Origin: Algoriphagus sp. NG3
GTDB lineage: Bacteria; Bacteroidota; Bacteroidia; Cytophagales; Cyclobacteriaceae
Direction: 5' to 3'
DNA: 64,000 nt
Assembly (NCBI RefSeq): GCF_034119865.1
Contig: NZ_CP139421.1
Coordinates: 3,941,001 to 4,005,000 of the forward strand
Positions 35,068 through 44,779 of the stretch are shown here, one piece after another (within the stretch, counting starts at the first letter, position 1; each line of letters starts with the position of its first letter). Position numbers and translations under genes: made by a program. The notes below the pieces were generated by a model, which searched no databases, had not been told where the DNA came from, and was given only the letters and a program-made list of their open reading frames with translations.

Positions 35068-35184
35068 AAATCTGTTGCCAATGAGTAGACGGCCGTGAGC
35101 CATAAGTCCACGGTGCGCCTCTCACTTAGTTTCGGGTAACAGCCTGTACCGATTATTATCGGGAAATCCCGTGCTTAAGGGACT

Positions 35185-35232
35185 TTCACCCATTGGAATG
35201 ACCATCTTTTTGGTCTATATTCACCATTCAAG
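35185..35232. repeat. 48-bp repeat with covarying hairpin, copy 2
   Basis: Counterpart of 22856-22903, with stem GACCA/TGGTC (35200-35215) in place of GGTCA/TGACC. The surrounding 35068-35364 holds no other gene. Confidence 0.65.
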
Positions 35233-35364
35233 GGACACACAAAGTATTAGCAAATGCAGGGATTGACATTGCAACATCAGCAATGTGTAAGCATCAGCAG
35301 CGGTTCGGGCTCGACATTTAATAAATTCCCTGCCTTCGCAAATACTCGAACATTAGATGTCAAT

Positions 35365-36777
35365 ATGGTAACCTCACTCACATCACGAATTCATGAAATT
35401 ATTAATCAGCTTGAGAAATTTCCTCATGACGCAATGGACATGGACATTGCTGTACCATATCAACTTCTAAAAAAATCAAACCAATTCTTTATTCAAGAAG
35501 CGACTAAAGAAAAAAACGGCAATAGCATTATAAGAAGCGAAATCCAATCAAACAGAGTTGAGGATGTTATAAAAAGAATTCTATTTAATGTCCTTTCAGT
35601 AGGAGTAAGTTATACTTCTGAACCAAAGTTGGTCGAAGACTCGATTCAATACGTTTTGAAATTTATAATTCAAAACTATCCTGTCCATTTATCATGGAGC
35701 CCTGTAAACCTAGGAGTTCATTACCCAAACAAGGAAGTTGAGAAGCTAGATTCACAAGTAAGGTTAACGCAACTTGAATTGGTAAGTCCTTGGGAGGAAT
35801 TACATTATGGTATTGAGAATTCTTTATTTAGCTGGAATGGTGAAAGATGGAGGATATCACCCCTTGGAAAGTTCTTAAAATCTTTATCAATACCAACAGG
35901 CACAGTGTTTCTTTTGATGTTAGAGAATTATCTAAACGTCCCCGAAAGAAAGACTCCTTTCAATATTAACCCATGGCATACCAGCAAGGCATTTCTCAAA
36001 GCTCTTATTGAGAAAGGAAAATCGTATGTAGATATAGGAGAAGGTATATATGATTTAAGTGAATTTGATCCTAACATGTACTTGATTAATAGACTCGATC
36101 AATTTCAATTAACCAATACTACTGACTTAACTGAAGAAAATCGATCTATGCCGGATGAAATTGATGGGATACCTGTGCTTTATATTGCGGACGATTTTTA
36201 TGAAACGACATTAACTGAGTACGGTAAAGAAATAGTCACTAGGGTCTTAGATGAATCCCCAAGTGTTTTAAGAAGTGTAATTGAAAATCTAATAACCTTT
36301 GAACTCTCTGGTCAGGAATACTTTAATACGGCTGATAAAGCAGTTATCAAGAAGTTAGAAGATTTAACTAAGAGAAATCCTGAAATTATTGGAGATCAAG
36401 ATGAACCAATAAGGGAGATTTGTCTTGACTTATCGAAAAAAAAATGGGATGTCCTTACCCTTAGATCAATACCACCAACCATTGAGAAAGTACTTAAAAA
36501 TATACTTATCAAAGTAGGAGAAATTGATAGAAGTAATTCTACTATTACTCTAGGTAGCATTATAAGTAAGTTTGAATCCTTAGTTTCTTCTGGAACAAAT
36601 GTTATTCCTTTCGATACAATTCAATACATAAGACATATTGATCGAAATTCCTTGTTACATGGAAGTATCTCTCCGAATGGAGGAATTAGAGAATCACTCA
36701 TAAATCTTATGGTGAACGTTTTAATAAAAATTTTGGAAGACTATGCTCTTTGGAAATCAACATCAACCAGGCGCTAA
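35365..36777 (+). CDS. Large protein with C-terminal HEPN-like motif
   Basis: 470 residues from ATG 35365 (MVTSLTSRIHEIINQLEKFP). The frame is open back to 35254, but that part is Ser/Gln-rich and looks non-coding. The N-terminal half is helical with RVEDVIKRILFNVLSVGV; a middle domain is unrecognised. The C-terminus has HIDRNSLLHGSISPNGGIRE, an R-N-x3-H-like motif as in HEPN RNases. A defence or stress function is conceivable. Low GC and position in the island suggest transfer. Confidence 0.6.
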   Translation: MVTSLTSRIHEIINQLEKFPHDAMDMDIAVPYQLLKKSNQFFIQEATKEKNGNSIIRSEIQSNRVEDVIKRILFNVLSVGVSYTSEPKLVEDSIQYVLKFIIQNYPVHLSWSPVNLGVHYPNKEVEKLDSQVRLTQLELVSPWEELHYGIENSLFSWNGERWRISPLGKFLKSLSIPTGTVFLLMLENYLNVPERKTPFNINPWHTSKAFLKALIEKGKSYVDIGEGIYDLSEFDPNMYLINRLDQFQLTNTTDLTEENRSMPDEIDGIPVLYIADDFYETTLTEYGKEIVTRVLDESPSVLRSVIENLITFELSGQEYFNTADKAVIKKLEDLTKRNPEIIGDQDEPIREICLDLSKKKWDVLTLRSIPPTIEKVLKNILIKVGEIDRSNSTITLGSIISKFESLVSSGTNVIPFDTIQYIRHIDRNSLLHGSISPNGGIRESLINLMVNVLIKILEDYALWKSTSTRR

Positions 36778-37151
36778 GCCATATCGACTCACTTAGTTGT
36801 TTGCAAAGAGTCTTTGAATCTTATAAATTTGAGATATTTGAAAGGCTAAGCCTACAGAGGTTAATTACACGTTGTAGATAATCCCCCCATATATTGAAAC
36901 ATTTACTTCCGCTGCTAACGCGTTCTTACTAGCTTAATAATTAATGAGAATTGACATATTCTTAATTAATTGATAATCAATACGTTTCAAATACATTAGT
37001 CAGAATTAAAGAAACCGCATTTTGCTACAGTAAGATCAATTATCTAAGCGTAGTAATATAAAGTAGTCGGGAGCAAGTAAGCTTTACTATCCTATAGAAT
37101 TTGTAATTTTTTTATACTCAAAAAACTTCGAGGTCAACAGAAGAAATTCTC
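36778..37151. other. AT-rich intergenic region
   Basis: 374 bases between two convergent genes. Short inverted repeats such as TTAATAATTAATGAGAATTG are present but no convincing gene, repeat family or terminator. Confidence 0.4.
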
Positions 37152-37562
37152 CTATTTCTCCAACAACTTTTTCATAATCTCCACTTTCTCCTGCTCTGAT
37201 TCCAAAAGCCGCTCATAAAGCTTTTTATTCTCGTCCAATGCTTCAATTAGCTTGTCTAATGGATTGAAGGAACAGTAATTATTAATTGCATTTAATGTAG
37301 AGTTATCGTGACTTTCAAATGAATTGTTGAAAATATGCATTGCTACATCTTCTGAAAAATTCTTTACTGCCTCAGAAGGTACTTTTAAAATTTTTGCGAC
37401 CTGACGGATTAACTCATCCTCCACTTCTTCCTTTTGCTCCAGCAGGCTGATTTTCTTCTGTGACCAGTCCTCCCCCAGCTCAAAGGCCAGGGCCTCCTGC
37501 TTGATGCCCATCATTTCCCTGAAGCGCTTGATATTTCTGCCGTGGTGGATCTTTTCGTTCAT
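37152..37562 (-). CDS. XRE-family transcriptional regulator
   Basis: 136 residues. The N-terminal helix-turn-helix (RNIKRFREMMGIKQEALAFE, DWSQKKISLLEQKE) covers about 9-66, and the C-terminus is a coiled coil (ALDENKKLYERLLESEQEKV). This type of small regulator is common in Bacteroidota, with no known target. No partner toxin is adjacent. Confidence 0.8.
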   Translation of the reverse strand: MNEKIHHGRNIKRFREMMGIKQEALAFELGEDWSQKKISLLEQKEEVEDELIRQVAKILKVPSEAVKNFSEDVAMHIFNNSFESHDNSTLNAINNYCSFNPLDKLIEALDENKKLYERLLESEQEKVEIMKKLLEK

Positions 37563-38440
37563 AGTCTGCTAAGTGTTATGGGAAAGTAGGAAATTCTCTG
37601 CTAAGTCACTGAACTAAATTATCCCATTTCTGTGAATGGAGCAAGGATATCGCCGTATTGAATAAAAAATCTTGACAAAATGTGTCGGGAATGTTATGGG
37701 TTTTGAGACTGCTTCCTTCCTCGCAGCGACGTGGGCTGTCGTCATTGCGAGGAACGAAGCAATCTCGTTTGTGGCTAGAACTCTCAAGGAATATCGAAGG
37801 ATCCGAATGAACAATCCTCAATATCTATCGGCCATGCCTACGGCATTTTGAAAAACCTATTAATTCAAAATCCCAGCCATTATGGTTCGACTTCGCTCAC
37901 CAACCATGGCTGGCTAGGTAATCGGTCATGCCTACGGCATTAGCTCCAGATTTATTCCACCTGCCCTGCAGTCTGGCTGCTCACTAGATTCCGCGCTGCA
38001 TGCTGGCCTCCCGATACGCTGCGCTACGGGACAGGCTCTCACTAAAACAGTCCACTAGACTGCTTCTTAACCTTCGGTCCTACTGGACAAATCCTTTACG
38101 CTCGCCCCTCCAAGCGAAACGACCCATATACTCCCTAGATACATTTAAACCTGCCTATTCCTTATCAGTCCCAGCGGGACGATCCATTTTCTTGCCAGAG
38201 GTTTCAACCTCTGGAATTATGAATTACAATATGCTCTAGCTAAGTCCCGTAGGGACGGACGATTTTTTATTTACACTCCTACTGGCATATTCATAAAATT
38301 AATTCAGGTTTTAAGTATCGGATTGACATTTATCACTAGCAGATGGATCTCGGCCATTTATCAATCAAGAGCTATATCTCACCCGAATAAGTTATTCCCT
38401 TTCCAGAATACATTATTCCAGAATGGAATAGTTCATCCCA
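37563..38440. repeat. Gene-free stretch with several dispersed repeats
   Basis: Holds an inverted ATTGCGAGGAACGAAGCAAT family (37690-37770), two copies of CGG(C/T)CATGCCTACGGCATT (about 37829-37849 and 37924-37943), and GTCCCAGCGGGAC/GTCCCGTAGGGAC motifs (about 38168-38180 and 38245-38257). A CCAGAGGTTTCAACCTCTGG hairpin is near 38195-38214. Frames in it are repeat-derived and not counted as genes. Confidence 0.65.
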
Positions 38441-38644
38441 ATGAATCCTATGAATTTGGATCAACATCTAACAGCCAGAATCATGACACTAGTCCTACAC
38501 ATCTCAAACTTAGTCAACTCTTCCTTCACTATAGGAGGACAGAATTCAACAACCATTGATACCAGCTCATCCCAAACCATCAAAGGGCTGATTGATCAGC
38601 AGAAAGAACTGGAATATCAGGTAGCCAATACCCTAAACCCCTAG
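38441..38644 (+). CDS. Small protein, first gene of an unknown operon
   Basis: 67 residues (or 64 from the next ATG, 38450), with a helical N-terminus (LTARIMTLVLHISNLVNSSF) and a Ser/Thr/Gln-rich middle. No motif is recognised. It is retained because it ends only 3 bases before the next gene and has a coherent helix pattern. Confidence 0.45.
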   Translation: MNPMNLDQHLTARIMTLVLHISNLVNSSFTIGGQNSTTIDTSSSQTIKGLIDQQKELEYQVANTLNP

Positions 38645-38647
38645 AAA

Positions 38648-39241
38648 ATGGACGACTACTTAAATACATTTGAAGGAGACCGAGTATGTGAATCCTTGGA
38701 AGAATGCCATGGAGGTTTATATCACTTTTTCTGTGACTTTGCTAATCTATCCTACTGGAAAAGGAAGATCTCCGCTATTTTCGAATATGTTGTTCAGGAA
38801 AATCCGTCATTCACATCACATTCACCAGGAACAATCCTGTATGCAGGTGCAGAATTTTTGCGGATTGTCTATATAGGATATTTTCTTTACCGTGAGACCA
38901 ATTTTCCAGCTTGCCCTGCCCCACATTGGGATGAACTGATCTTAAAAAGAGACAAGAAGAATGCAACGCTATTCATAAACAGAATCGACCTCCTTCCCAG
39001 ATTCCTGAGCCAAGAACAAATCATAGACCCCTATCTATTTCTTAAGGACTTCTACTACCGCCGCAAATGTCCCGTCTGGGCGAGGAGGTGGAATGAAATC
39101 ATCGAAGAGTCATTTAGCGACATCACCTGTCTTGAACCTGATGCCTTACAAGAGTTTCAAGATGATTTTCAGGATTTTCATAAGCTACTGGAAGCCACTT
39201 ACCTGCTGTATGTTAGGTACTTTAAGCTAAAAAATACCTGA
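38648..39241 (+). CDS. Uncharacterised protein, paralogue A
   Basis: 197 residues, no signal peptide. It aligns by eye with the next protein through HWDELILKRDKK, the block LLPRFLSQEQIIDPYLFLKD, FYYRRKCPVWARRWNEI and the end LLEATYLLYVRYFK. The family is not recognised. Two CxC-free halves are mostly helical. Confidence 0.6.
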   Translation: MDDYLNTFEGDRVCESLEECHGGLYHFFCDFANLSYWKRKISAIFEYVVQENPSFTSHSPGTILYAGAEFLRIVYIGYFLYRETNFPACPAPHWDELILKRDKKNATLFINRIDLLPRFLSQEQIIDPYLFLKDFYYRRKCPVWARRWNEIIEESFSDITCLEPDALQEFQDDFQDFHKLLEATYLLYVRYFKLKNT

Positions 39242-39313
39242 GAAATATAATGCTCCTCGCTGAGCGTAACCGTTCAAATTTGAATCATAAATTAAGTACA
39301 AACGTCTGAAATT

Positions 39314-39910
39314 ATGGGAAATACCTTTAGCACGTTAAAAAAAGAGTACACCTGTACTTTTCCTGAAAAAGCTCATCAGGTTATTAAGGAGCTGTTTGGA
39401 TCTATAGCACCCTTGCCATTTTGGCTTTCCCACGTGACGATGATTCAAAACGCAGTATTTGACACTTCTCCAGACTACAAGATCTTATTTCCAGACTGCA
39501 TATTTTATCAGGCTCAGCTCTTTCTAAAACTGATTTATGCCAACCATCAACTTCGGGATTTCCCTCCTATTTCAGCCAGCTCACTTAGCTGGGATCAAAT
39601 TATTGAAAGTCGGGATAAGGAATTCTCTATAGAGCCAGCGAGTGATAGATGCATCTTTAATCTTATCGACTATGCTCCTAAACAACTTAGTCATGATGAA
39701 ACCCTCGATCCCAGTTTAGTTATACGGAAGTTTTTCAAACGCAGGAAATTGAAAGAATGGGTAAAACGATGGAATTCTTTCCGCGAAATGGCAACATTCT
39801 CTTTCTCTGTGGTAGATGGTGACGAGTTAGAATTTCTAAAAGACTTCACCTATTTCCTCAAGCTAGCCGAGGCCAGTTATTTGATTCATGCACGTTATTC
39901 TTCCATTTAA
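39314..39910 (+). CDS. Uncharacterised protein, paralogue B
   Basis: 198 residues. It matches paralogue A at SWDQIIESRDKE, APKQLSHDETLDPSLVIRKF, FKRRKLKEWVKRWNSF and LAEASYLIHARY, at an estimated 25-30 per cent identity. Unknown function. It lies 72 bases behind A and 12 bases before the HEPN-like gene. Confidence 0.6.
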   Translation: MGNTFSTLKKEYTCTFPEKAHQVIKELFGSIAPLPFWLSHVTMIQNAVFDTSPDYKILFPDCIFYQAQLFLKLIYANHQLRDFPPISASSLSWDQIIESRDKEFSIEPASDRCIFNLIDYAPKQLSHDETLDPSLVIRKFFKRRKLKEWVKRWNSFREMATFSFSVVDGDELEFLKDFTYFLKLAEASYLIHARYSSI

Positions 39911-39922
39911 AACAATTGACAT

Positions 39923-40882
39923 ATGTTCCAACTTAATTTCAAACACAGCCCCGAAGAAATTTTTGATTCTTATTATGATGAAGATATCAATGCTTACCTC
40001 TGGGAAATGCATCAAAGCTGGTTGCTGGAACTAGCAAAGCGGGATCTTACACATCTGGAAATCAGCAATAGACTTTACTTTTTTGAATTGCTCATAACTC
40101 AGGTAACCAAGCAAATGGAGCTGTTTAACGCTAGATTCAATCGCTCAATGAATGCAAGAAACCAAGAGCTCTGCAAGGCATTGGAATTACTCATCCAACC
40201 CATAGCCATTTATTGGAAGAAAGGAAATTACTTTGAGGACTTCTATTTACTCCTGCCTAATATATCACAGGATCAACACGACGAGGTAGAAAAGACCATG
40301 GGATTCCTAAGTAGCTCTTCCTCTGAATTTCATATTCATTGCATTGCCTATAGCTATCTGTCCAGACAACTCGAATATGGAACCCCTTACTTTTGGAGGG
40401 AGTTTTCCCAAAGTCAGCCAGTCTATCAATCGCCGGATTTCAAAGGACTTCCCGAACTTTCAAAAACAACTTGGACAGAGATACAACAAAAGGCACTGAT
40501 CCGCTATGATTCAGGCATGAAAAAAACAGAGGAGTTGATGAAGCAAGCTCAGTCCTGTTTGACAGAAATGAAAATAATTCTAATACATGAGGCTGCCGAA
40601 CTTTCCCTGCGAACTATCCTACAGGCCTGGGAAATGATAGAAAAGAAAACTCATGAAATACGCGTCTTACTCCGCTATGCAGGAAAATATATCCCAGAGC
40701 TTACCAGTTTGTTTCAATCTGAAGAAGAGATATCCTTGTTAAATCTTCTTGATAAGTCCTATTCACCATCCAGATGCAAACCCCAATTTACTTGCTGCAC
40801 ATCCGCAATAGAAAAGATGAATGGGATGGTGGAGCAGATCCTAAAACTATGTTTAATGGAAAGAGAGAAATTTTCCACTTAG
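39923..40882 (+). CDS. HEPN-like protein of unknown operon
   Basis: 319 residues. The N-terminal two thirds are unrecognised (YYDEDINAYLWEMHQSWLLE, LYFFELLITQVTKQMELFNA). The C-terminal 110 residues read like a HEPN domain: IHEAAELSLRTILQAWEMIE, KTHEIRVLLRYAGKYIPEL, LLDKSYSPSRC. HEPN proteins often act as RNases or RNA/nucleotide-binding partners in conflict systems, but the RxxxxH active motif is not evident here. It is last in the four-gene operon. Confidence 0.6.
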   Translation: MFQLNFKHSPEEIFDSYYDEDINAYLWEMHQSWLLELAKRDLTHLEISNRLYFFELLITQVTKQMELFNARFNRSMNARNQELCKALELLIQPIAIYWKKGNYFEDFYLLLPNISQDQHDEVEKTMGFLSSSSSEFHIHCIAYSYLSRQLEYGTPYFWREFSQSQPVYQSPDFKGLPELSKTTWTEIQQKALIRYDSGMKKTEELMKQAQSCLTEMKIILIHEAAELSLRTILQAWEMIEKKTHEIRVLLRYAGKYIPELTSLFQSEEEISLLNLLDKSYSPSRCKPQFTCCTSAIEKMNGMVEQILKLCLMEREKFST

Positions 40883-41322
40883 CTCTTTTAGAATTGAATC
40901 CAGCTGTTCAGGGATTTGTAATTCTGAACCAAGCTCGTAGGATTTCAAATCCGAATAATTCAATAAATAGATCTAATGATGAAGATTTCAAATCTTCGGA
41001 TCGAGATTTATAATCTCGAAAAGCTGAGAAAAATCCCTTGCCCTCCGCCGTGGCGGAGGGAATTGCCAAATTTGAACCTCTAGCATTAATTCTAAGCACA
41101 TACGTGCAGTTAAACGGATACTCATAAAAAGTTTAGAGGAATCATACTTTATACAGGGTTTATCCAAGGTTAATACAGGGTTTAAGCAAGTTTTATACAT
41201 TTTGAGATTGATTTTATCTTGTAAAAAATTTGATAAAACCTTGACTATTAACTGCTTTACCATTTGCTTTTTACAAAGTTTTAATTACTTTGTCTATAGT
41301 TCAACTTTAAACGCTAACAACT
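40883..41322. repeat. Intergenic hairpins before the DUF6266 gene
   Basis: Contains palindromes GGATTTCAAATCC (40940-40952), AGATTTCAAATCT (40984-40996) and GAGATTTATAATCTC (41004-41018). A strong hairpin CCCTCCGCC-GT-GGCGGAGGG is at 41041-41060, likely the terminator of the HEPN operon. No gene is seen. Confidence 0.6.
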
Positions 41323-41967
41323 ATGGCTATTATTTCAGATTCAAGTGTAATCCAGCCTCAAGGAAAAGTGGGAGGTTTTACATTTTACAAACTCAATGGA
41401 AAGATCATTATGAGAAGTTTGCCTAGGGCTCCTCATAAGAATGCAACGAACCCTACCCCTCTTCAGAAGGTCTATCAAAATCGACTGGCAGAAGTAAATG
41501 ACTATCTCCGGCCACTTTCACGGGTTTTGGATTTTGGTTACCAGAACTATCTAGACAAAAAAACCGGAGTGAATTGGGCTCACACCGATGTGTCCACTAA
41601 GGGGTATAACCATACGGCTAATCCAAGGATCAATCCTGCCTATTTACAAATCAGCAGGGGAAGTCTATTGGGAGCTGAAGCCCCTTTGGCTGTCCGTACT
41701 GCAGATGGAATTACTATTTCGTGGAAAGACAACTCAGTGGAAGGAAATGCCAGTGAAGGAGACAGTGTGATGATCTTATTGAACCAGCCGGAATTACAAA
41801 AGCATACCTGGATAAAAGAGGCAGGTAGAAGAAGAGACTTGCAGGTAATAGTGCCACTGGACGGTAAAAACCCGGAAAATGAACGGGAAGTGTACTTAAC
41901 TTTTTACAGGCCTCTGAATAAGAAAAAACTAGTAATTTCTAATTCTATTTACTTGGGAAGGGTATAG
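41323..41967 (+). CDS. DUF6266 family protein
   Basis: 214 residues. The start MAIISDSSVIQPQGKVGGFT, the phrase LRPLSRVLDFGYQNYLDKKT and beta-rich repeats such as GITISWKDNSVEGNASEGD fit DUF6266, a family common and often multi-copy in Bacteroidota. Function is unknown; no signal peptide. Flanked by the repeat at 41973. Confidence 0.75.
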   Translation: MAIISDSSVIQPQGKVGGFTFYKLNGKIIMRSLPRAPHKNATNPTPLQKVYQNRLAEVNDYLRPLSRVLDFGYQNYLDKKTGVNWAHTDVSTKGYNHTANPRINPAYLQISRGSLLGAEAPLAVRTADGITISWKDNSVEGNASEGDSVMILLNQPELQKHTWIKEAGRRRDLQVIVPLDGKNPENEREVYLTFYRPLNKKKLVISNSIYLGRV

Positions 41968-41972
41968 GAGTT

Positions 41973-42013
41973 AGATCTGATAACCTTTGAGGTTTTTAAA
42001 ACCTCGAAGGTTT
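41973..42013. terminator. 41-bp repeat with AACCTTTGAGGTTTT hairpin, copy 1
   Basis: Identical to 44780-44820. Stem AACCTTTGAGGTTTT / AAAACCTCGAAGGTT with one mismatch. It lies right after the DUF6266 stop, so it may act as a terminator. Confidence 0.6.
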
Positions 42014-42122
42014 ATAACACAAAATTTTGGTACGTTTGGTCATTTTATTTTTCATTCCCTAGTTGTTGGTGGAAGCCTCAGGAAAAAGCAACACTGCTTA
42101 AATTTCAACTGCTGCCCTCCTA

Positions 42123-42632
42123 TCAATATGAAGCTAACTCAGAAATCAACAATGCCCGTGCATGGTGAATTCTTTCCATCAAAAACATCGCCTGCAAATC
42201 AGAATCCATATTTTCCTCTAGCGCGATAGTCACCTCTCCTTTGCCAATCAAAGTCTTCAATTCCACGCCTGTTTTTCCCTCAGAAGACCAACTAATCCCA
42301 TTCTGAGAAAGCATCTCTCTTTTCCATACAAGTCCCCCATCTCGACTGTCTTGTATTTTAGTCATAGATGCGTTTAAAGTAATCCCAGCATTAGTCGATC
42401 CTGAAGTTTGATACACTCCATCTATTTTATCCACGATCTGATCATCCACTGAAACCCCATCTTTTCTTAACTCAATCTCAGCCCGGATTTGCCCAGCATC
42501 ATTCACTAGCTCTGAGTTCCCGCTCATATTCATGATATCTTTAATATCAAATGTTACGGTATACCTTTCAGTTTGCTTATCAGCTCTTGACCAAAAAAGC
42601 ATCAGTGTACAAAAAACAAGTAGCTTTACCAT
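42123..42632 (-). CDS. Secreted protein of unknown function
   Basis: 169 residues with a probable signal peptide (MVKLLVFCTLMLFWSRA). Beta-rich middle (YTVTFDIKDIMNMSG, IRAEIELRKDGVSVDDQ) and a helical end. No family recognised. Isolated, 170 bases from the MutS-like gene. Confidence 0.65.
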   Translation of the reverse strand: MVKLLVFCTLMLFWSRADKQTERYTVTFDIKDIMNMSGNSELVNDAGQIRAEIELRKDGVSVDDQIVDKIDGVYQTSGSTNAGITLNASMTKIQDSRDGGLVWKREMLSQNGISWSSEGKTGVELKTLIGKGEVTIALEENMDSDLQAMFLMERIHHARALLISELASY

Positions 42633-42804
42633 ATTCTCTGAAATTTAGATCCAACTAATAGAACTACGTGAACAGGCATCCAATGGATATAATGTTTCAC
42701 TAAAGTTAATCCATTAAACTAATGATTACCAACCTAATAAACTTCTAGTAAACGAAGACTTTTGTTATAGAGTTTGATTTTATCTTTTATCCACGCCTTC
42801 CAAT

Positions 42805-44322
42805 TTAGGTCAACCTCCCCCTGATCCTACCCAAAACCTCTGCTGGATACCCCATATCCCGCAACACAAAAACAGCATTGGTACTGTCCAAAATCCCAGA
42901 CCTGAGCTGGAAATCGTATTGGTAGCTGCCCGCCACATCTTGTCCGGTAAAGTAGAAAAACATAAAATCCGGAAGTCCATGAACCAATTCTAAATCATGC
43001 GTGGTGGCGATCACTATAGAATTCCCTCCGGCGAGTGTCTGCAGGACTTCCGAGGAAATCACCAGCCGCTCCCGGCTATTCGTTCCTTTGAAAATCTCAT
43101 CGATCAATAATAGGTTGAAACCATCCCCTTGCTCTACAGCAAGCATTTCTTTCATCGTCTCCGCCTCGCTATAGAAATAACTTTTGTCACTTTCCAGCTC
43201 ATCAAAGGTCTGGATCGAAGAATAAATCCTCAGCTTGGGAGTTGTCATACTCTCCGCAAAGACAGAATTAATCGTCTGCGCCAAAAGGCAATTCAACCCT
43301 ATAATCCGAAGAAAGGTGCTTTTGCCTGACATATTTGCTCCTGTTATCAAAACGCCGTTTTTTTCAATGTGAATCGAATTTCGGATTGCACCTGAAAGCA
43401 AGGGATGAACCATTCCCTTGCCAACTATTTCCATCGAATCACTCTCTTTAGGTAAAGTGATCGATGGATCTGAGTTTCTAAGATTCGAAACGGATAGTGC
43501 AAAATCCAAATAGGCAACGTACTCAAAATTCTCTTCGATCAGACTTCTCTTCATCCGTATTTCCTTGAGAATAGAATAATAAAGAAGAGTTTCGATCAGA
43601 AAAGCGGCTTTGAATATTTCAGTTATATACCCCACCAATTCTGCCAATTCACCAAATCCTTTCATTCTTGGTTTAAGCATGGATGCCTTAAAGATGAGTG
43701 ACCCTACTTTTTCGATTTCGGGCTGTTTGGGCATGAAAATTCCTTGTTTTTTTGACTCTTTAAGAATGAGCTGCGACATGGCTAACATTTCCCCTAGCTG
43801 GCCAAATGTCCTTGACTCAAGAGACACATTCTGTTTGCTCCAATAATGGACAAAGAAATTGCAGGTGATCACCAGTATTGCCGGTAAAATCATCCATTGC
43901 ATGAAAAATGAAAAGATCACGCAAATAACAGAAAGTCCCGATAGGATGTAAAATAAGATGATATACCAGGGGTTTTTAGGTGTCTCTCTTTGAAAAACAT
44001 TACACAAGAAATAGGAATCATTCTTTGCCAAGCTTTCCAGCTTGTGTCTCACAGAAGATTCGAAACCTGGGTTTTTCTCAAACGTCTGAATTGTTGCTTC
44101 TAACCTTTCATCTACCAAACTCCCTTCCTTCACCAATCTAAGGGAAGAATACAGGTATTGCTCTCCGTATTTGGTAAGGGTATGATCGATTCTTAGAAAC
44201 ACCTCATCCATTCCCAGGTCATTCCATAGTTTGGAAGAGATATCCTGAAAGAACCCAATCTTTTTAGCTTGGGTATAATACTTACTTATTCTGTCAAAAT
44301 CCAGATCACTTGATTTCTTCAT
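42805..44322 (-). CDS. MutS-related ATPase with membrane segments
   Basis: 505 residues. The C-terminal MutS domain V has Walker A TGANMSGKSTFLR, a signature LESDKSYFYSEAETMKEM, Walker B LLLIDEIFKGTNSRER and IATTHDLE. The mismatch-recognition domain is absent, and two hydrophobic helices (WYIILFYILSGLSVICVIF, MILPAILVITCNFFVHYW) lie near 117-160. It is a MutS-like membrane protein of Bacteroidota, not the mismatch-repair MutS; the function is unknown. Confidence 0.85.
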   Translation of the reverse strand: MKKSSDLDFDRISKYYTQAKKIGFFQDISSKLWNDLGMDEVFLRIDHTLTKYGEQYLYSSLRLVKEGSLVDERLEATIQTFEKNPGFESSVRHKLESLAKNDSYFLCNVFQRETPKNPWYIILFYILSGLSVICVIFSFFMQWMILPAILVITCNFFVHYWSKQNVSLESRTFGQLGEMLAMSQLILKESKKQGIFMPKQPEIEKVGSLIFKASMLKPRMKGFGELAELVGYITEIFKAAFLIETLLYYSILKEIRMKRSLIEENFEYVAYLDFALSVSNLRNSDPSITLPKESDSMEIVGKGMVHPLLSGAIRNSIHIEKNGVLITGANMSGKSTFLRIIGLNCLLAQTINSVFAESMTTPKLRIYSSIQTFDELESDKSYFYSEAETMKEMLAVEQGDGFNLLLIDEIFKGTNSRERLVISSEVLQTLAGGNSIVIATTHDLELVHGLPDFMFFYFTGQDVAGSYQYDFQLRSGILDSTNAVFVLRDMGYPAEVLGRIRGRLT

Positions 44323-44395
44323 TAAAAGCCCATTGAGGTTTCCATTTTTGGTTTCAAATCTTTAAACACGAAATTTTTCTTACAAACCCTGATTT

Positions 44396-44608
44396 TTAGA
44401 GGGCTGGCTTTTTTGAACCCCATCTGAATAAAAAGAAACCAACTGATGCTATGATTAGCAATGCTAGGAGCATTCCAACGAAATAGCCTACGCCATAAAA
44501 GCTTGAAAATTCGAATGATTGATTTTTAAGGCTGAAAAGGGCGGAAATACCGAAAAACACCATCCAATGTACTCCCACAATTTTTGATACTGTCTTCAAA
44601 GTCTTCAT
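44396..44608 (-). CDS. Small membrane protein, two helices
   Basis: 70 residues with two hydrophobic segments (VHWMVFFGISALFSL and FVGMLLALLIIASVGFFLF) and a basic tail. No family recognised. It lies upstream of the MutS-like gene with a 73-base gap. Confidence 0.6.
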   Translation of the reverse strand: MKTLKTVSKIVGVHWMVFFGISALFSLKNQSFEFSSFYGVGYFVGMLLALLIIASVGFFLFRWGSKKPAL

Positions 44609-44779
44609 ACTATATAATTCTTAGTTAAGATATGTTGTATCCTTCCAACAAACAACAAGTAATATTTTTTACTCCTACTGCTCAACTATCGAAAGAGCAA
44701 TCTTGAACCAAGATCGTAAAATTTAAAATCCCATAAAAGCGGATATTATGCCAAATATTAGCCCGTTGTTCAGGTTTTG

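Noticed and set aside
35254..35364. Longer start of the HEPN-motif protein
   Set aside because: The 37-residue extension is low-complexity (Ser/Gln) and overlaps a repeat-bearing intergenic region.
37563..38440. Short ORFs in the repeat-rich stretch
   Set aside because: The frames run through dispersed repeats on both strands and have no conserved-looking protein pattern.
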